Origin: Oscillospiraceae bacterium
Lineage (GTDB): Bacteria > Bacillota > Clostridia > UMGS1810
Direction of reading: 5' to 3'
DNA: 5,351 bases
NCBI GenBank assembly: GCA_021629085.1
Contig: JAJXRJ010000066.1
Location: 1 to 5,351 of the forward strand
This document shows positions 1 to 5,351 of the stretch, one piece after another. Under the pieces are notes generated by a model. That model saw nothing but the letters and a program-made list of their open reading frames with translations, was not told where the DNA came from and ran no database searches. A program made the translations under genes and the position numbers. The first letter of the stretch is position 1, and each line of letters begins with the position of its first letter.

Positions 1-7
1 CCCTGTA

Positions 8-457
8 TTATTTTTTGTGAGGATAACGAACAATTAAGATGACAGCTGTTACCAGAGCAGCGACACCTGCTATAATAAACAAAATAAATGGGTCAACCGC
101 TGCTGCGCTGACTTGGATATTTGTCATAGCGTCGGCCTGTCCAATTATATTATGGGGGACGGTTGATACGTTAATAAAAATTCCGGTTGCAAAAGCGGCG
201 GCTGCAGCAAAAAGTGCAATAGCAATTTGACATTTCTTTTTTCTTTTCTGTTTTTCTAAGCGGTTTATGCCAAACTGCTCATGTATGCTATCTGCAAAAT
301 CAGAAGGACTTCCCAAACGCTCAATCACTTGCTGTTCGGTTTCTCCATGTTCCACAGCAGAAGCAAACGCTTCCTGCAAATCACGGACAACTTCATTTTT
401 TTGTTTGCGTGAAGTAATCAGGCTACGCTTCACTTGTTCAATATAATCTTCTCTCAT
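8..457 (-). CDS. HAAS-domain (DUF1700-like) two-TM membrane protein, partner of PadR
   Basis: A 149-residue protein with three visible parts. Residues about 1-64 form a helical, charged domain ending in ERLGSPSDFADSI, which matches the HAAS/DUF1700 fold commonly encoded beside PadR regulators. A very basic linker follows (about 66-75, KQKRKKK), then a first hydrophobic segment at about 77-96, a loop at 97-123, and a second hydrophobic segment at 124-143 with a short basic tail. The basic linker and tail suggest both ends are cytoplasmic, with the 27-residue loop outside. The ATG overlaps the padR stop as ATGA, and GGAGGT lies 6 bases upstream inside padR, so the two are translationally coupled. 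In this family the HAAS protein is thought to act with the PadR regulator, perhaps as a membrane sensor or anchor, but its biochemical role is not settled. The stop codon is only 7 bases from the window edge, so further operon genes could follow outside. Confidence 0.85.
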   Translation of the reverse strand: MREDYIEQVKRSLITSRKQKNEVVRDLQEAFASAVEHGETEQQVIERLGSPSDFADSIHEQFGINRLEKQKRKKKCQIAIALFAAAAAFATGIFINVSTVPHNIIGQADAMTNIQVSAAAVDPFILFIIAGVAALVTAVILIVRYPHKK

Positions 458-816
458 TTTGTGACCTCCGCAAAGTCATATTCTCCAATAAAGCTGTTTA
501 CACAAACGGTATATCGCTGCCAAAAGCTTATCAGCTCTGCCAGTGTTTTACGCCCTTTTTCTGTAATGGAGTAGTATTTTTTCGAGCCTCCATTTGCGGC
601 TGCCGGGGCAATGCGGCATTTGATAAGGTGGGATTCTTGCAGGCGATATAGGATAGGGTAAACGGTTCCCTCTTTGGCATATCCTAAAACGGCTGCGCCG
701 TTATCGTTTAGCTTGGTGATAATTTCATAGCCATAGGTTTCTTTTTTTGCAATCAAACACAGTAATATCATTTCAAGCGATCCTTTTTTGAATTGTTGTA
801 CATACCGGCTATCCAT
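454..816 (-). CDS. PadR-family winged-helix transcriptional regulator
   Basis: A 120-residue DNA-binding regulator. It begins MDSRYVQQFKKGSLEMILL, the usual N-terminal helix of PadR proteins, followed by YGYEIITKL (about 28-36), the recognition-helix region EGTVYPILYRLQ (49-60), the beta wing around GGSKKYYSITEKG (76-88) and a short C-terminal dimerisation helix. This length fits the small PadR class that lacks a long C-terminal domain. An in-frame ATG at 852 would add 12 residues, but it lies about 10 bases from the predicted transcription start and inside the palindrome, with no ribosome-binding site. The ATG at 816 has GGAG 9 bases upstream and starts where PadR homologues normally start, so I chose it. 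The gene overlaps the HAAS gene downstream by 4 bases. PadR proteins usually repress their own promoter and often an efflux or membrane-stress gene; the inducer here cannot be read from the sequence. Confidence 0.92.
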   Translation of the reverse strand: MDSRYVQQFKKGSLEMILLCLIAKKETYGYEIITKLNDNGAAVLGYAKEGTVYPILYRLQESHLIKCRIAPAAANGGSKKYYSITEKGRKTLAELISFWQRYTVCVNSFIGEYDFAEVTK

Positions 817-838
817 AGGTCCCAGCTCCATTTTGGTA

Positions 839-865
839 TTACTATTTAGCATTACTAAATAGTAA
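839..865. promoter_or_regulatory. Double palindromic operator, probable PadR autoregulation site
   Basis: An 11-base perfect inverted repeat (TTACTATTTAG and CTAAATAGTAA) with a 5-base spacer covers the predicted start point of the padR transcript. It also reads as two adjoining 14-base units: 852-865 is the perfect palindrome TTACTAAATAGTAA, and 839-852 is the similar but imperfect TTACTATTTAGCAT, the two offset by 13 bases. Two dyads placed at and just downstream of +1 suit a repressor binding as two dimers. That PadR is the binder is inference from position and from the common autoregulation in this family; a leader hairpin in the RNA is the alternative. Confidence 0.65.
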
Positions 866-869
866 CACT

Positions 870-898
870 ATTATACTGCTTATTACCAATACTGTCAA
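870..898 (-). promoter_or_regulatory. Sigma-A promoter of the padR-HAAS operon
   Basis: Read on the minus strand, TTGACA (893-898) and TATAAT (870-875) are both perfect consensus hexamers separated by exactly 17 bases. Transcription should begin near 862-863, giving a leader of roughly 45 bases to the ATG at 816. Such a strong core promoter for a regulator implies that it is normally held down, which fits the palindrome over the start point. Confidence 0.88.
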
Positions 899-947
899 TA
901 GGTTTCAAAAATTATTTTAAAAACTGGCTGGAAGAAAGCGGAATGTA

Positions 948-971
948 AAAAAAGCAACGCAATGCTTTTTT
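948..971. other. A/T-tract hairpin between divergent promoters
   Basis: A perfect 9-base stem (AAAAAAGCA and TGCTTTTTT) encloses the 6-base loop ACGCAA. The stem is flanked by A and T tracts, so it looks like a weak intrinsic terminator in both directions, although only two of the pairs are G-C. It lies upstream of both the padR and the nrdD promoters, so it is not in either leader. It might block stray antisense transcription between the two operons, or be a chance AT-rich repeat. Confidence 0.35.
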
Positions 972-1003
972 ATTTATGAATTCGACAATAATTTAAAATT
1001 TTG

Positions 1004-1019
1004 GAACAATATATTGTGT
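1004..1019. promoter_or_regulatory. NrdR box 1 upstream of nrdD
   Basis: The 16-mer GAACAATATATTGTGT contains the perfect 12-base palindrome ACAATATATTGT. It matches the published NrdR-box consensus acaCwAtATaTwGtgt, recalled from memory, at 14 of 16 positions, including every strongly conserved base. It lies just upstream of the -35 element. NrdR is a zinc-finger/ATP-cone repressor of ribonucleotide reductase genes; its gene is not in this window. Confidence 0.8.
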
Positions 1020-1025
1020 AAACTA

Positions 1026-1054
1026 TTGACACATCCCCCAAAATGTAGTATTAT
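1026..1054 (+). promoter_or_regulatory. Sigma-A promoter of nrdDG
   Basis: TTGACA (1026-1031) is followed after 17 bases by TATTAT (1049-1054), one mismatch from consensus. Transcription would start near 1060-1062, leaving a short leader of under 30 bases before nrdD. The promoter is flanked and overlapped by the two NrdR boxes. Confidence 0.82.
1036..1051. promoter_or_regulatory. NrdR box 2, overlapping nrdD promoter
   Basis: The 16-mer CCCCAAAATGTAGTAT is a weaker match (about 11 of 16) to acaCwAtATaTwGtgt, but it keeps all of the core C, W, A, A, T, T, W, G positions. It starts 32 bases after box 1, close to three helical turns, which is the usual spacing of paired NrdR boxes. It covers the spacer and part of the -10 element, so bound repressor would block RNA polymerase. 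Confidence 0.65.
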
Positions 1055-1088
1055 ATGAATAGACTTATAAGAGAAAGAGTGGTGCCGA

Positions 1089-3188
1089 ATGATTCAGACA
1101 ATCCAAAAGAGGAATGGGGAGGTCGTCCCTTTTATTCCTGAAAAAATAACCTGGGCAATTTTTAAAGCTGCCAACGCTGTGGGAGGGGAGGACTTTGAAA
1201 CTGCCAGTGCTCTTTGCAATCAGGTGATTGATTTAGCGGAAGAAAAATATCCCGATACCATAGTGGAAGTGGAACAAATTCAAGACCTTGTAGAAAAAGT
1301 ACTCATTGAAAATGGTCATGCAAAAACTGCAAAGGCCTATATTTTGTACCGCGAAAAGCGGCGCGGCGCCAGAGAGGCAAACGCGCTGATTGGCGCCACC
1401 ATTGAAATGTTTAAAAACTATATCAGCGATATGGACTGGCGCATTAAGGAAAATGCCAATACGCAAAAGTCCATCAATGGTATGAACAACTATATCCGTG
1501 AAACGTTTACCAAACAGTATTGGCTGCACGAGGTGTACCCGGATGAAATCCGCGAGGCGCATGTGTCGGGTGATATCCACTTGCACGACCTTGGGTTTTT
1601 CGGCCCGTATTGTGCGGGGTGGGATCTTCGGATGCTGCTCACAGAAGGGTTCGGCGGCGTGCCGGGCAAGGTGGAATCGCGGCCTGCAAAGCATTTGCGC
1701 ACATTTTTGGGGCAGATTGTCAACTCCACGTTTACCACACAGGGTGAGTCCGCCGGGGCACAGGCCTGGTCGTCCATTGATACCTACTGCGCACCGTTTA
1801 TCCGCTATGACAATATGACGTTTAAAGAAGTCAAACAGGCGTTGCAGGAGTTCATTTTTAACTTAAATGTTCCTACGCGCGTGGGATTTCAGTGCCCGTT
1901 TTCCAATCTCACATTTGACATTATTGCACCGCGCACTTTAAAAGACCAAAACGTTATTGTGGGCGGGGAGTTAAAGCCTGAGAAATATGGTGAATTTCAA
2001 GAGGAAATGGACATGTTTAACCTCGCATTTTGCGAAGTGATGATGGAGGGTGACAAAAAGGGCAGAGTGTTTACCTTCCCCATTCCTACCATCAACGTCA
2101 CCAAGGAATTTGATTGGGACAGTGAAGTGGTCAATAAATTTATGGAAATCACCTGTAAATACGGTGTTCCGTATTTTTCAAACTATATCAATTCCGACCT
2201 TTCACCGGAAGATGCGCTGTCCATGTGCTGCCGCCTGCGGCTGGACACCAGTGAATTGAGAAAGCGCGGCGGTGGGTTATTTGGTTCCAATCCGCTCACT
2301 GGCTCTATTGGTGTGGTCACCATCAATCTTCCGCGGATTGCCTACAAATCCAAAACGGAAAACGAGTTTTACAGCCGGCTGTGGCGCACCATTCAGATTG
2401 CAAAAAATAGCCTTGAAATCAAGCGGAAAACCATTGAAGAGCAAACAAAAAATGGGATGTATCCCTATTCTGCAAACTTCTTAAAAGACATCTATAAACG
2501 GACGGGCAGCTATTGGACCAATCACTTTAACACCATCGGATTAATTGGGATGAACGAGGCGTGCGAAAACTTTATTGGAAAAGATCTCACAACGCCGGAG
2601 GGGCAAACATTTGCCAAACAAGTGCTCTCTTATATGCGGGAAGAGATTGTAAAAATCCAGGAGGAAACCGGGCATTTTTACAATCTTGAGGCAACACCGG
2701 CGGAGGGCACCAGCTATCGGTTGGCAAAGCTTGATAAGGAGCGTTATCCCGATATCATCACTGCGGGAGAAAAAGAGCCCTATTATACCAATTCGTCCCA
2801 TCTGCCGGTGGGTTATACAGATGATATTTTTGAAACGCTGGATTTGCAGGATGATTTACAATCCATGTACACTGGCGGAACTGTGCTGCATCTCTACCTG
2901 GGTGAGCAGATAAAAGACGTGGAAGTGGCAAAAACTGTGCTCAAAAAGGCATTTACCAATTATCGGCTGCCCTATATTTCCTTCACGCCTACATTCTCAG
3001 TCTGTCCGGAACACGGCTATATTTCAGGAGAGGTGTATTCCTGCGACAAATGCGGTGCAGACACTGAGGTGTGGAGCCGTGTAGTCGGTTATTTGCGTCC
3101 AGTGCAAAATTATCACAAAGGCAAGGCGGAAGAGTGGCGGCAACGCGTGAAATATAAAATCAAAGAGAAGGACGTTGTCAATTTATGA
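1089..3188 (+). CDS. nrdD: Anaerobic (class III) ribonucleoside-triphosphate reductase
   Basis: This cytoplasmic glycyl-radical enzyme reduces ribonucleoside triphosphates to deoxyribonucleotides without oxygen. The 699 residues begin with an ATP-cone domain (about 3-93, starting KRNGEVVPF) for dATP/ATP allosteric control. The ten-stranded catalytic barrel follows, with YCAGWDLRMLL carrying the conserved Cys175, GESAGAQAWSS at 219-229, and MCCRL with Cys380/Cys381, one of which should be the thiyl-radical cysteine. The C-terminus has a zinc site (Cys639, His642, Cys652, Cys655) and the glycyl-radical loop RVVGYLRPVQNYHKGK with the radical Gly667. Length and motifs are complete, with no frameshift. 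The start has a moderate ribosome-binding site (AGAGTGGTG, about 1076-1084). The gene overlaps nrdG by 4 bases and is probably controlled by NrdR. Whether formate or a redoxin supplies the electrons cannot be safely decided by eye. Confidence 0.97.
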   Translation: MIQTIQKRNGEVVPFIPEKITWAIFKAANAVGGEDFETASALCNQVIDLAEEKYPDTIVEVEQIQDLVEKVLIENGHAKTAKAYILYREKRRGAREANALIGATIEMFKNYISDMDWRIKENANTQKSINGMNNYIRETFTKQYWLHEVYPDEIREAHVSGDIHLHDLGFFGPYCAGWDLRMLLTEGFGGVPGKVESRPAKHLRTFLGQIVNSTFTTQGESAGAQAWSSIDTYCAPFIRYDNMTFKEVKQALQEFIFNLNVPTRVGFQCPFSNLTFDIIAPRTLKDQNVIVGGELKPEKYGEFQEEMDMFNLAFCEVMMEGDKKGRVFTFPIPTINVTKEFDWDSEVVNKFMEITCKYGVPYFSNYINSDLSPEDALSMCCRLRLDTSELRKRGGGLFGSNPLTGSIGVVTINLPRIAYKSKTENEFYSRLWRTIQIAKNSLEIKRKTIEEQTKNGMYPYSANFLKDIYKRTGSYWTNHFNTIGLIGMNEACENFIGKDLTTPEGQTFAKQVLSYMREEIVKIQEETGHFYNLEATPAEGTSYRLAKLDKERYPDIITAGEKEPYYTNSSHLPVGYTDDIFETLDLQDDLQSMYTGGTVLHLYLGEQIKDVEVAKTVLKKAFTNYRLPYISFTPTFSVCPEHGYISGEVYSCDKCGADTEVWSRVVGYLRPVQNYHKGKAEEWRQRVKYKIKEKDVVNL

Positions 3189-3868
3189 AATTTGGCGGAA
3201 TTGCCAAAACCAGCACAATTGATTTCCCGGGCGTTTTAGCCTGTGTGCTGTTTAGTGTTGGATGTAATTTAGACTGCTTTTACTGCCATAACCGGCCGTT
3301 GATTGATGGAAACGGCGTTTTGATACCGGAAGAGGAAGTCAAACAATTTCTGCTGCGGCGCAAAGGGCTTTTGGACGGTGTGGTGATAAGCGGGGGAGAG
3401 CCCACGCTTCAGCCAGATTTATATGAGTTTTGCAAATGGGTAAAATCGCTTGGTTACCAGCTCAAACTGGATACAAACGGGCAGAAGCTGGACGTTGTAC
3501 GGCAATTGATAGAAGACGATCTGGTGGACTATGTAGCAGTGGACTATAAAGCGCCGGCGGCTGAATACGCAAAGATTTGTAATGGCGATGCGGCAAAAAC
3601 GCTGGATACCATTCAATATTTACTGAAATGTAAAACTCAATTTGAGGTGCGCACAACCGTATATCCCGCTCTTAGCCGCCAGGGCTTAAAAGTCTTGCTT
3701 TCGGAAGTGCCAGTTGTGCCATGCTATCGGCTCAACGTGTATCGCCGGCCGGATGTAATTGACAACCGGCATTTGCCTCTGCTGGATGCGCCTGTTCTTT
3801 GTAAGGCGGATTTACAGGCAATGTTTGATACGCTAAAAACAATTCAGCCAAACCTGCTTCCATGCTAG
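3185..3868 (+). CDS. nrdG: Anaerobic ribonucleotide reductase activating protein, radical SAM
   Basis: This cytoplasmic radical-SAM enzyme uses a [4Fe-4S] cluster and S-adenosylmethionine to create the glycyl radical on NrdD. The cluster motif CNLDCFYC (Cys27, Cys31, Cys34) is intact. The SAM-binding GGEPT is at 70-74, followed by the DTNG strand (96-99) and DYVAVDYKAP (115-124), as expected for the partial barrel. At 227 residues with the opening MKFGGIAKTSTIDFPG, it resembles the longer NrdG2-type activases rather than the shorter roughly 155-residue enteric NrdG. The C-terminal third contains YRLNVYRRPDV, which resembles the usual end of that family, so nothing seems missing. Its ATG overlaps the nrdD stop (ATGA), and a purine-rich GAGAAGGA lies upstream within nrdD, so translation is coupled. 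A strong terminator begins 32 bases after the stop. Confidence 0.95.
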   Translation: MKFGGIAKTSTIDFPGVLACVLFSVGCNLDCFYCHNRPLIDGNGVLIPEEEVKQFLLRRKGLLDGVVISGGEPTLQPDLYEFCKWVKSLGYQLKLDTNGQKLDVVRQLIEDDLVDYVAVDYKAPAAEYAKICNGDAAKTLDTIQYLLKCKTQFEVRTTVYPALSRQGLKVLLSEVPVVPCYRLNVYRRPDVIDNRHLPLLDAPVLCKADLQAMFDTLKTIQPNLLPC

Positions 3869-3900
3869 GGAAGCGCCAATCCTTATAAAATGTTGCAGTC

Positions 3901-3930
3901 AAAAAGAACACCCTTATAGGTGTTCTTTTT
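3901..3930 (+). terminator. Intrinsic terminator of nrdDG, symmetric
   Basis: A perfect 12-base stem (AAAAAGAACACC and GGTGTTCTTTTT) with the 6-base loop CTTATA ends in a T run. It lies 32 bases past the nrdG stop. Because the stem is flanked by A and T tracts on both sides, it can also act on minus-strand transcripts, as a back-up for the convergent alcohol dehydrogenase gene. Confidence 0.9.
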
Positions 3931-3981
3931 GTTATGTGCAAAATTAAGTTTACAGTAATTTTATTTTGTAAATATATCTAT

Positions 3982-4010
3982 AAAAAATACACCCGCTAAG
4001 AAGCGGGCGC
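3982..4010 (-). terminator. Intrinsic terminator of the alcohol dehydrogenase gene
   Basis: On the minus strand, CCCGCT-TCTT-AGCGGG forms a GC-rich 6-base stem that can extend to 9 pairs with G-U wobbles, followed by TGTATTTTTT. It begins 8 bases past the stop codon and has the classic hairpin-plus-U-tract form. Confidence 0.9.
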
Positions 4011-4018
4011 TTTAGATT

Positions 4019-5188
4019 TTACCGATAGGATTCTTCCAAAATGGCCAACGTATCCTGTGAAGTCAGCTCGATGGGATCGTGCTCAAACAGCCCTCCCATG
4101 GTGTCCCGCGCATTTTTTTCAATCGTGGGAAGCTCTTCTTTTGTGATTTGATAGTCCGACATTTTTAAGTTGTCCACGCCGCAGCGCTTTTGCAGGTCAA
4201 ACAGCGCGTCCACAAAATCGGAGGGCTTTGTGGCGTCGGTTTTTCCCAGGGCCTTTGCCATTTCAATGAGGCGCGGGCCGCAGGCGGGATGCTTGGCAAA
4301 CGCCCTGTAATAGGCACAGCTTACCATAATGAGCCCTGCTCCGTGAGGAAGGTTGGGATGGTAGGCGCTCATGGCGTGCTCCAGCGAGTGCTCAGATGTA
4401 CAGCCGGATGTGGTCTCTACCATGCCGGCAAGCGTATTGCCCAGTGCAACGCCCTCGCGCGCATCCCTATCTTTGCCATTGGCAACTGCTGCAGGGAGAT
4501 TTTCGGCAATGAGTGAAATGGCTTTTAAGGCATATAAGTCACTGATGGGATTTGCATGCCGGTTGAGATATCCTTCCGTGCTGTGAAACAGCGCGTCAAA
4601 GCCCTGATAGGCGGTAAATTCCGGCGGCACAGTTGCCATGAGCTCCGGGTCTACAATGGAGAGGACAGGAAACGTTCCATCATATCCGCCGCCAATTTTT
4701 TCGTTGGTTTCCTCCTTGGTAATCACCGTCCATGGGTCGGCTTCAGTTCCGGTGCCGGCAGTGGTGGTGATAGCTACAATGGGGAGCGGTTTGATTTTTA
4801 CCGGCTGGTTTTTACCGCTGCCGCCTTCAATATAATCCCAATAATCACCGGGGTTGGTTGCCATAATGGCGATTGCTTTTGCCGCGTCAATGCTGCTTCC
4901 GCCGCCTAAACCGATAACAAAATCACATCTTTCCGATTTTGCAAGTGCCGCACCTTCCATCACATGTTTTTTGATAGGGTTGGGAAGGATTTTGTCGTAA
5001 ACGGCATATGCTGCCCCCGCTTTTTCGAGTTCATTCTGCACCCGGTCAAGATAGCCGTTTTCCCGGGTTGATTTGCCTGAAGAAATCACAATCAACGCTT
5101 TTTTCCCGGGCAGCGCTTGTGTATGCAGGCTGTTTAGCGTGCCGCACCCAAATAAGATTCTGGTCGGTAAAAAATGACAAAATTCCAA
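4019..5188 (-). CDS. Iron-containing (group III) alcohol dehydrogenase
   Basis: A 389-residue cytoplasmic NAD(P)H-dependent dehydrogenase that interconverts alcohols and aldehydes or ketones, the usual full length for this family. The N-terminal nucleotide-binding half carries GLGGGSSIDAAK with GGGS at 95-98, and TTTAGTGTEAD at 141-151. The C-terminal metal-binding half has the four expected ligands by alignment with FucO: Asp198 and His202 in GFDALFH, His267 in SEHSLEH, and His282 in NLPHG; His271 matches the additional conserved active-site histidine. It most resembles the clostridial butanol-dehydrogenase-like group, but substrate and cofactor cannot be read from sequence, so no symbol is given. 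It is transcribed alone, converging on nrdG, with its own terminator. The start is TTG; the next in-frame Met is residue 77, beyond the essential first strands. A fermentative, NADH-reoxidising role is likely but inferred. Confidence 0.93.
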   Translation of the reverse strand: MEFCHFLPTRILFGCGTLNSLHTQALPGKKALIVISSGKSTRENGYLDRVQNELEKAGAAYAVYDKILPNPIKKHVMEGAALAKSERCDFVIGLGGGSSIDAAKAIAIMATNPGDYWDYIEGGSGKNQPVKIKPLPIVAITTTAGTGTEADPWTVITKEETNEKIGGGYDGTFPVLSIVDPELMATVPPEFTAYQGFDALFHSTEGYLNRHANPISDLYALKAISLIAENLPAAVANGKDRDAREGVALGNTLAGMVETTSGCTSEHSLEHAMSAYHPNLPHGAGLIMVSCAYYRAFAKHPACGPRLIEMAKALGKTDATKPSDFVDALFDLQKRCGVDNLKMSDYQITKEELPTIEKNARDTMGGLFEHDPIELTSQDTLAILEESYR

Positions 5189-5203
5189 AGTAACATCTCC
5201 TTT
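5186..5203 (-). promoter_or_regulatory. Ribosome-binding site fixing a TTG start
   Basis: On the minus strand AAAGGAGATG (5194-5203) is a strong Shine-Dalgarno site with GGAG ending 8 bases before TTG at 5188. The nearby ATG at 5196 is out of frame and lies within the Shine-Dalgarno itself, so TTG is the only well-placed start for the alcohol dehydrogenase. Confidence 0.85.
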
Positions 5204-5230
5204 GTACGCAGGTTCTCATAAAATATTTTA

Positions 5231-5260
5231 TTTATATAATATTCGGCTTTTCTTTGAAAA
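5231..5260 (-). promoter_or_regulatory. Possible weak promoter of the alcohol dehydrogenase gene
   Basis: On the minus strand TTTTCA (5255-5260) and TATAAA (5231-5236) are 18 bases apart, each with two or fewer mismatches. TATTAT a few bases earlier is an alternative -10 but has a worse -35. The region is very AT-rich, so chance matches are easy. A 14-base palindrome, ATAAAATATTTTAT (5218-5231), would lie over the start point and might be an operator. Confidence 0.35.
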
Positions 5261-5345
5261 AACCTTTTTTGTGCCAGCGCTTTTTAGGAGCAACGGGGAT
5301 AACTACAAGAATGATGACGAGCAAAAACTGAAAAAAGACATAATA
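5232..5345 (-). other. Short hydrophobic open frame of doubtful status
   Basis: Between an in-frame TAA at 5346-5348 and the TAA at 5232-5234, the minus strand reads a hydrophobic stretch (FQFLLVIILVVIPVA) followed by a basic tail (PKKRWHKK) and ends in KPNII. That is the layout of a single-span membrane peptide. No ATG or GTG starts it; only a TTG at 5322-5324 lies in frame, without a ribosome-binding site. An ATG at 5339-5341 lies just before a run of six T and is out of frame; one extra T would join it to this frame, giving 36 residues. It could be a small gene, a broken one, or chance. Confidence 0.2.
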
Positions 5346-5351
5346 TTAAAT

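Noticed and set aside
39..230. Plus-strand open frame opposite the HAAS gene
   Set aside because: It lies wholly antisense to a well-supported gene and has no promoter or ribosome-binding site; its hydrophobicity mirrors the membrane segments on the other strand.
1233..2913. Several open frames of 69-153 codons in other frames within nrdD, on both strands
   Set aside because: All overlap a complete, motif-rich nrdD. Their translations are low-complexity or rich in Cys, Arg and Pro without recognisable domains.
3732..3941. Minus-strand 69-codon frame overlapping the end of nrdG
   Set aside because: It runs through the nrdDG terminator hairpin and opposite nrdG codons, with no start signal.
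3949..3974. TTTACA / TGTAAA inverted repeat between the two terminators
   Set aside because: The arms are only 6 A/T-rich bases with a 12-base loop, easily due to chance.
4190..4909. Plus-strand frames opposite the alcohol dehydrogenase
   Set aside because: They are antisense shadows of a gene with all its metal-ligand and cofactor motifs intact.
5271..5351. Plus-strand frame from GTG 5271 running off the window end
   Set aside because: There is no ribosome-binding site before the GTG, its residues are the codon-phase complement of the hydrophobic minus-strand frame, and an AGGAG at 5286-5290 leads only to a 6-codon frame at 5311.
1..5351. CRISPR array, tRNA/rRNA, riboswitch, insertion sequence or prophage attachment site
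   Set aside because: No direct-repeat/spacer pattern, no cloverleaf or ribosomal sequence, no long leader with a riboswitch core, and no terminal inverted repeats or transposase codons were seen.

Overview
The window looks like chromosomal DNA from a low-to-moderate GC, strictly or facultatively anaerobic Firmicute, most likely a clostridial gut-type bacterium. The reasons are a class III (oxygen-sensitive) ribonucleotide reductase operon, a PadR + HAAS-domain membrane protein pair typical of Firmicutes, an iron-type alcohol dehydrogenase, strong Shine-Dalgarno sites and textbook sigma-A promoters. The genus cannot be fixed from the sequence alone.

Layout. 8-816 (minus strand): a two-gene operon, a PadR-family winged-helix regulator followed by a small HAAS-domain protein with two membrane segments; they overlap by 4 bases. 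It is driven by an ideal promoter (TTGACA, 17 bases, TATAAT) whose start point lies inside a double palindrome, most likely the operator for autoregulation. 817-1088: divergent intergenic region holding the two promoters, a hairpin between them, and, in front of nrdD, two NrdR-box-like sites 32 bases apart that flank and overlap the nrdD promoter. 1089-3868 (plus strand): nrdD and nrdG, overlapping by 4 bases, encoding the anaerobic ribonucleoside-triphosphate reductase and its radical-SAM activase. 3869-4018: convergent intergenic region with two intrinsic terminators, one for each side. 4019-5188 (minus strand): an iron-containing alcohol dehydrogenase starting at TTG. 5189-5351: its leader and a possible weak promoter, plus a short hydrophobic open frame of doubtful status.

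How they work together. NrdG uses S-adenosylmethionine and an iron-sulfur cluster to install the glycyl radical on NrdD, which then makes deoxynucleotides without oxygen. The NrdR boxes suggest repression when dATP is plentiful. The PadR/HAAS pair is a separate sensory or regulatory unit whose further targets may lie beyond the left edge. The alcohol dehydrogenase fits fermentative NADH disposal but is not operonic with anything visible.

I did not find a new multi-gene system. The observations most worth checking are the tandem NrdR boxes, the double PadR operator, and the small hydrophobic frame next to a T6 run at the right edge.
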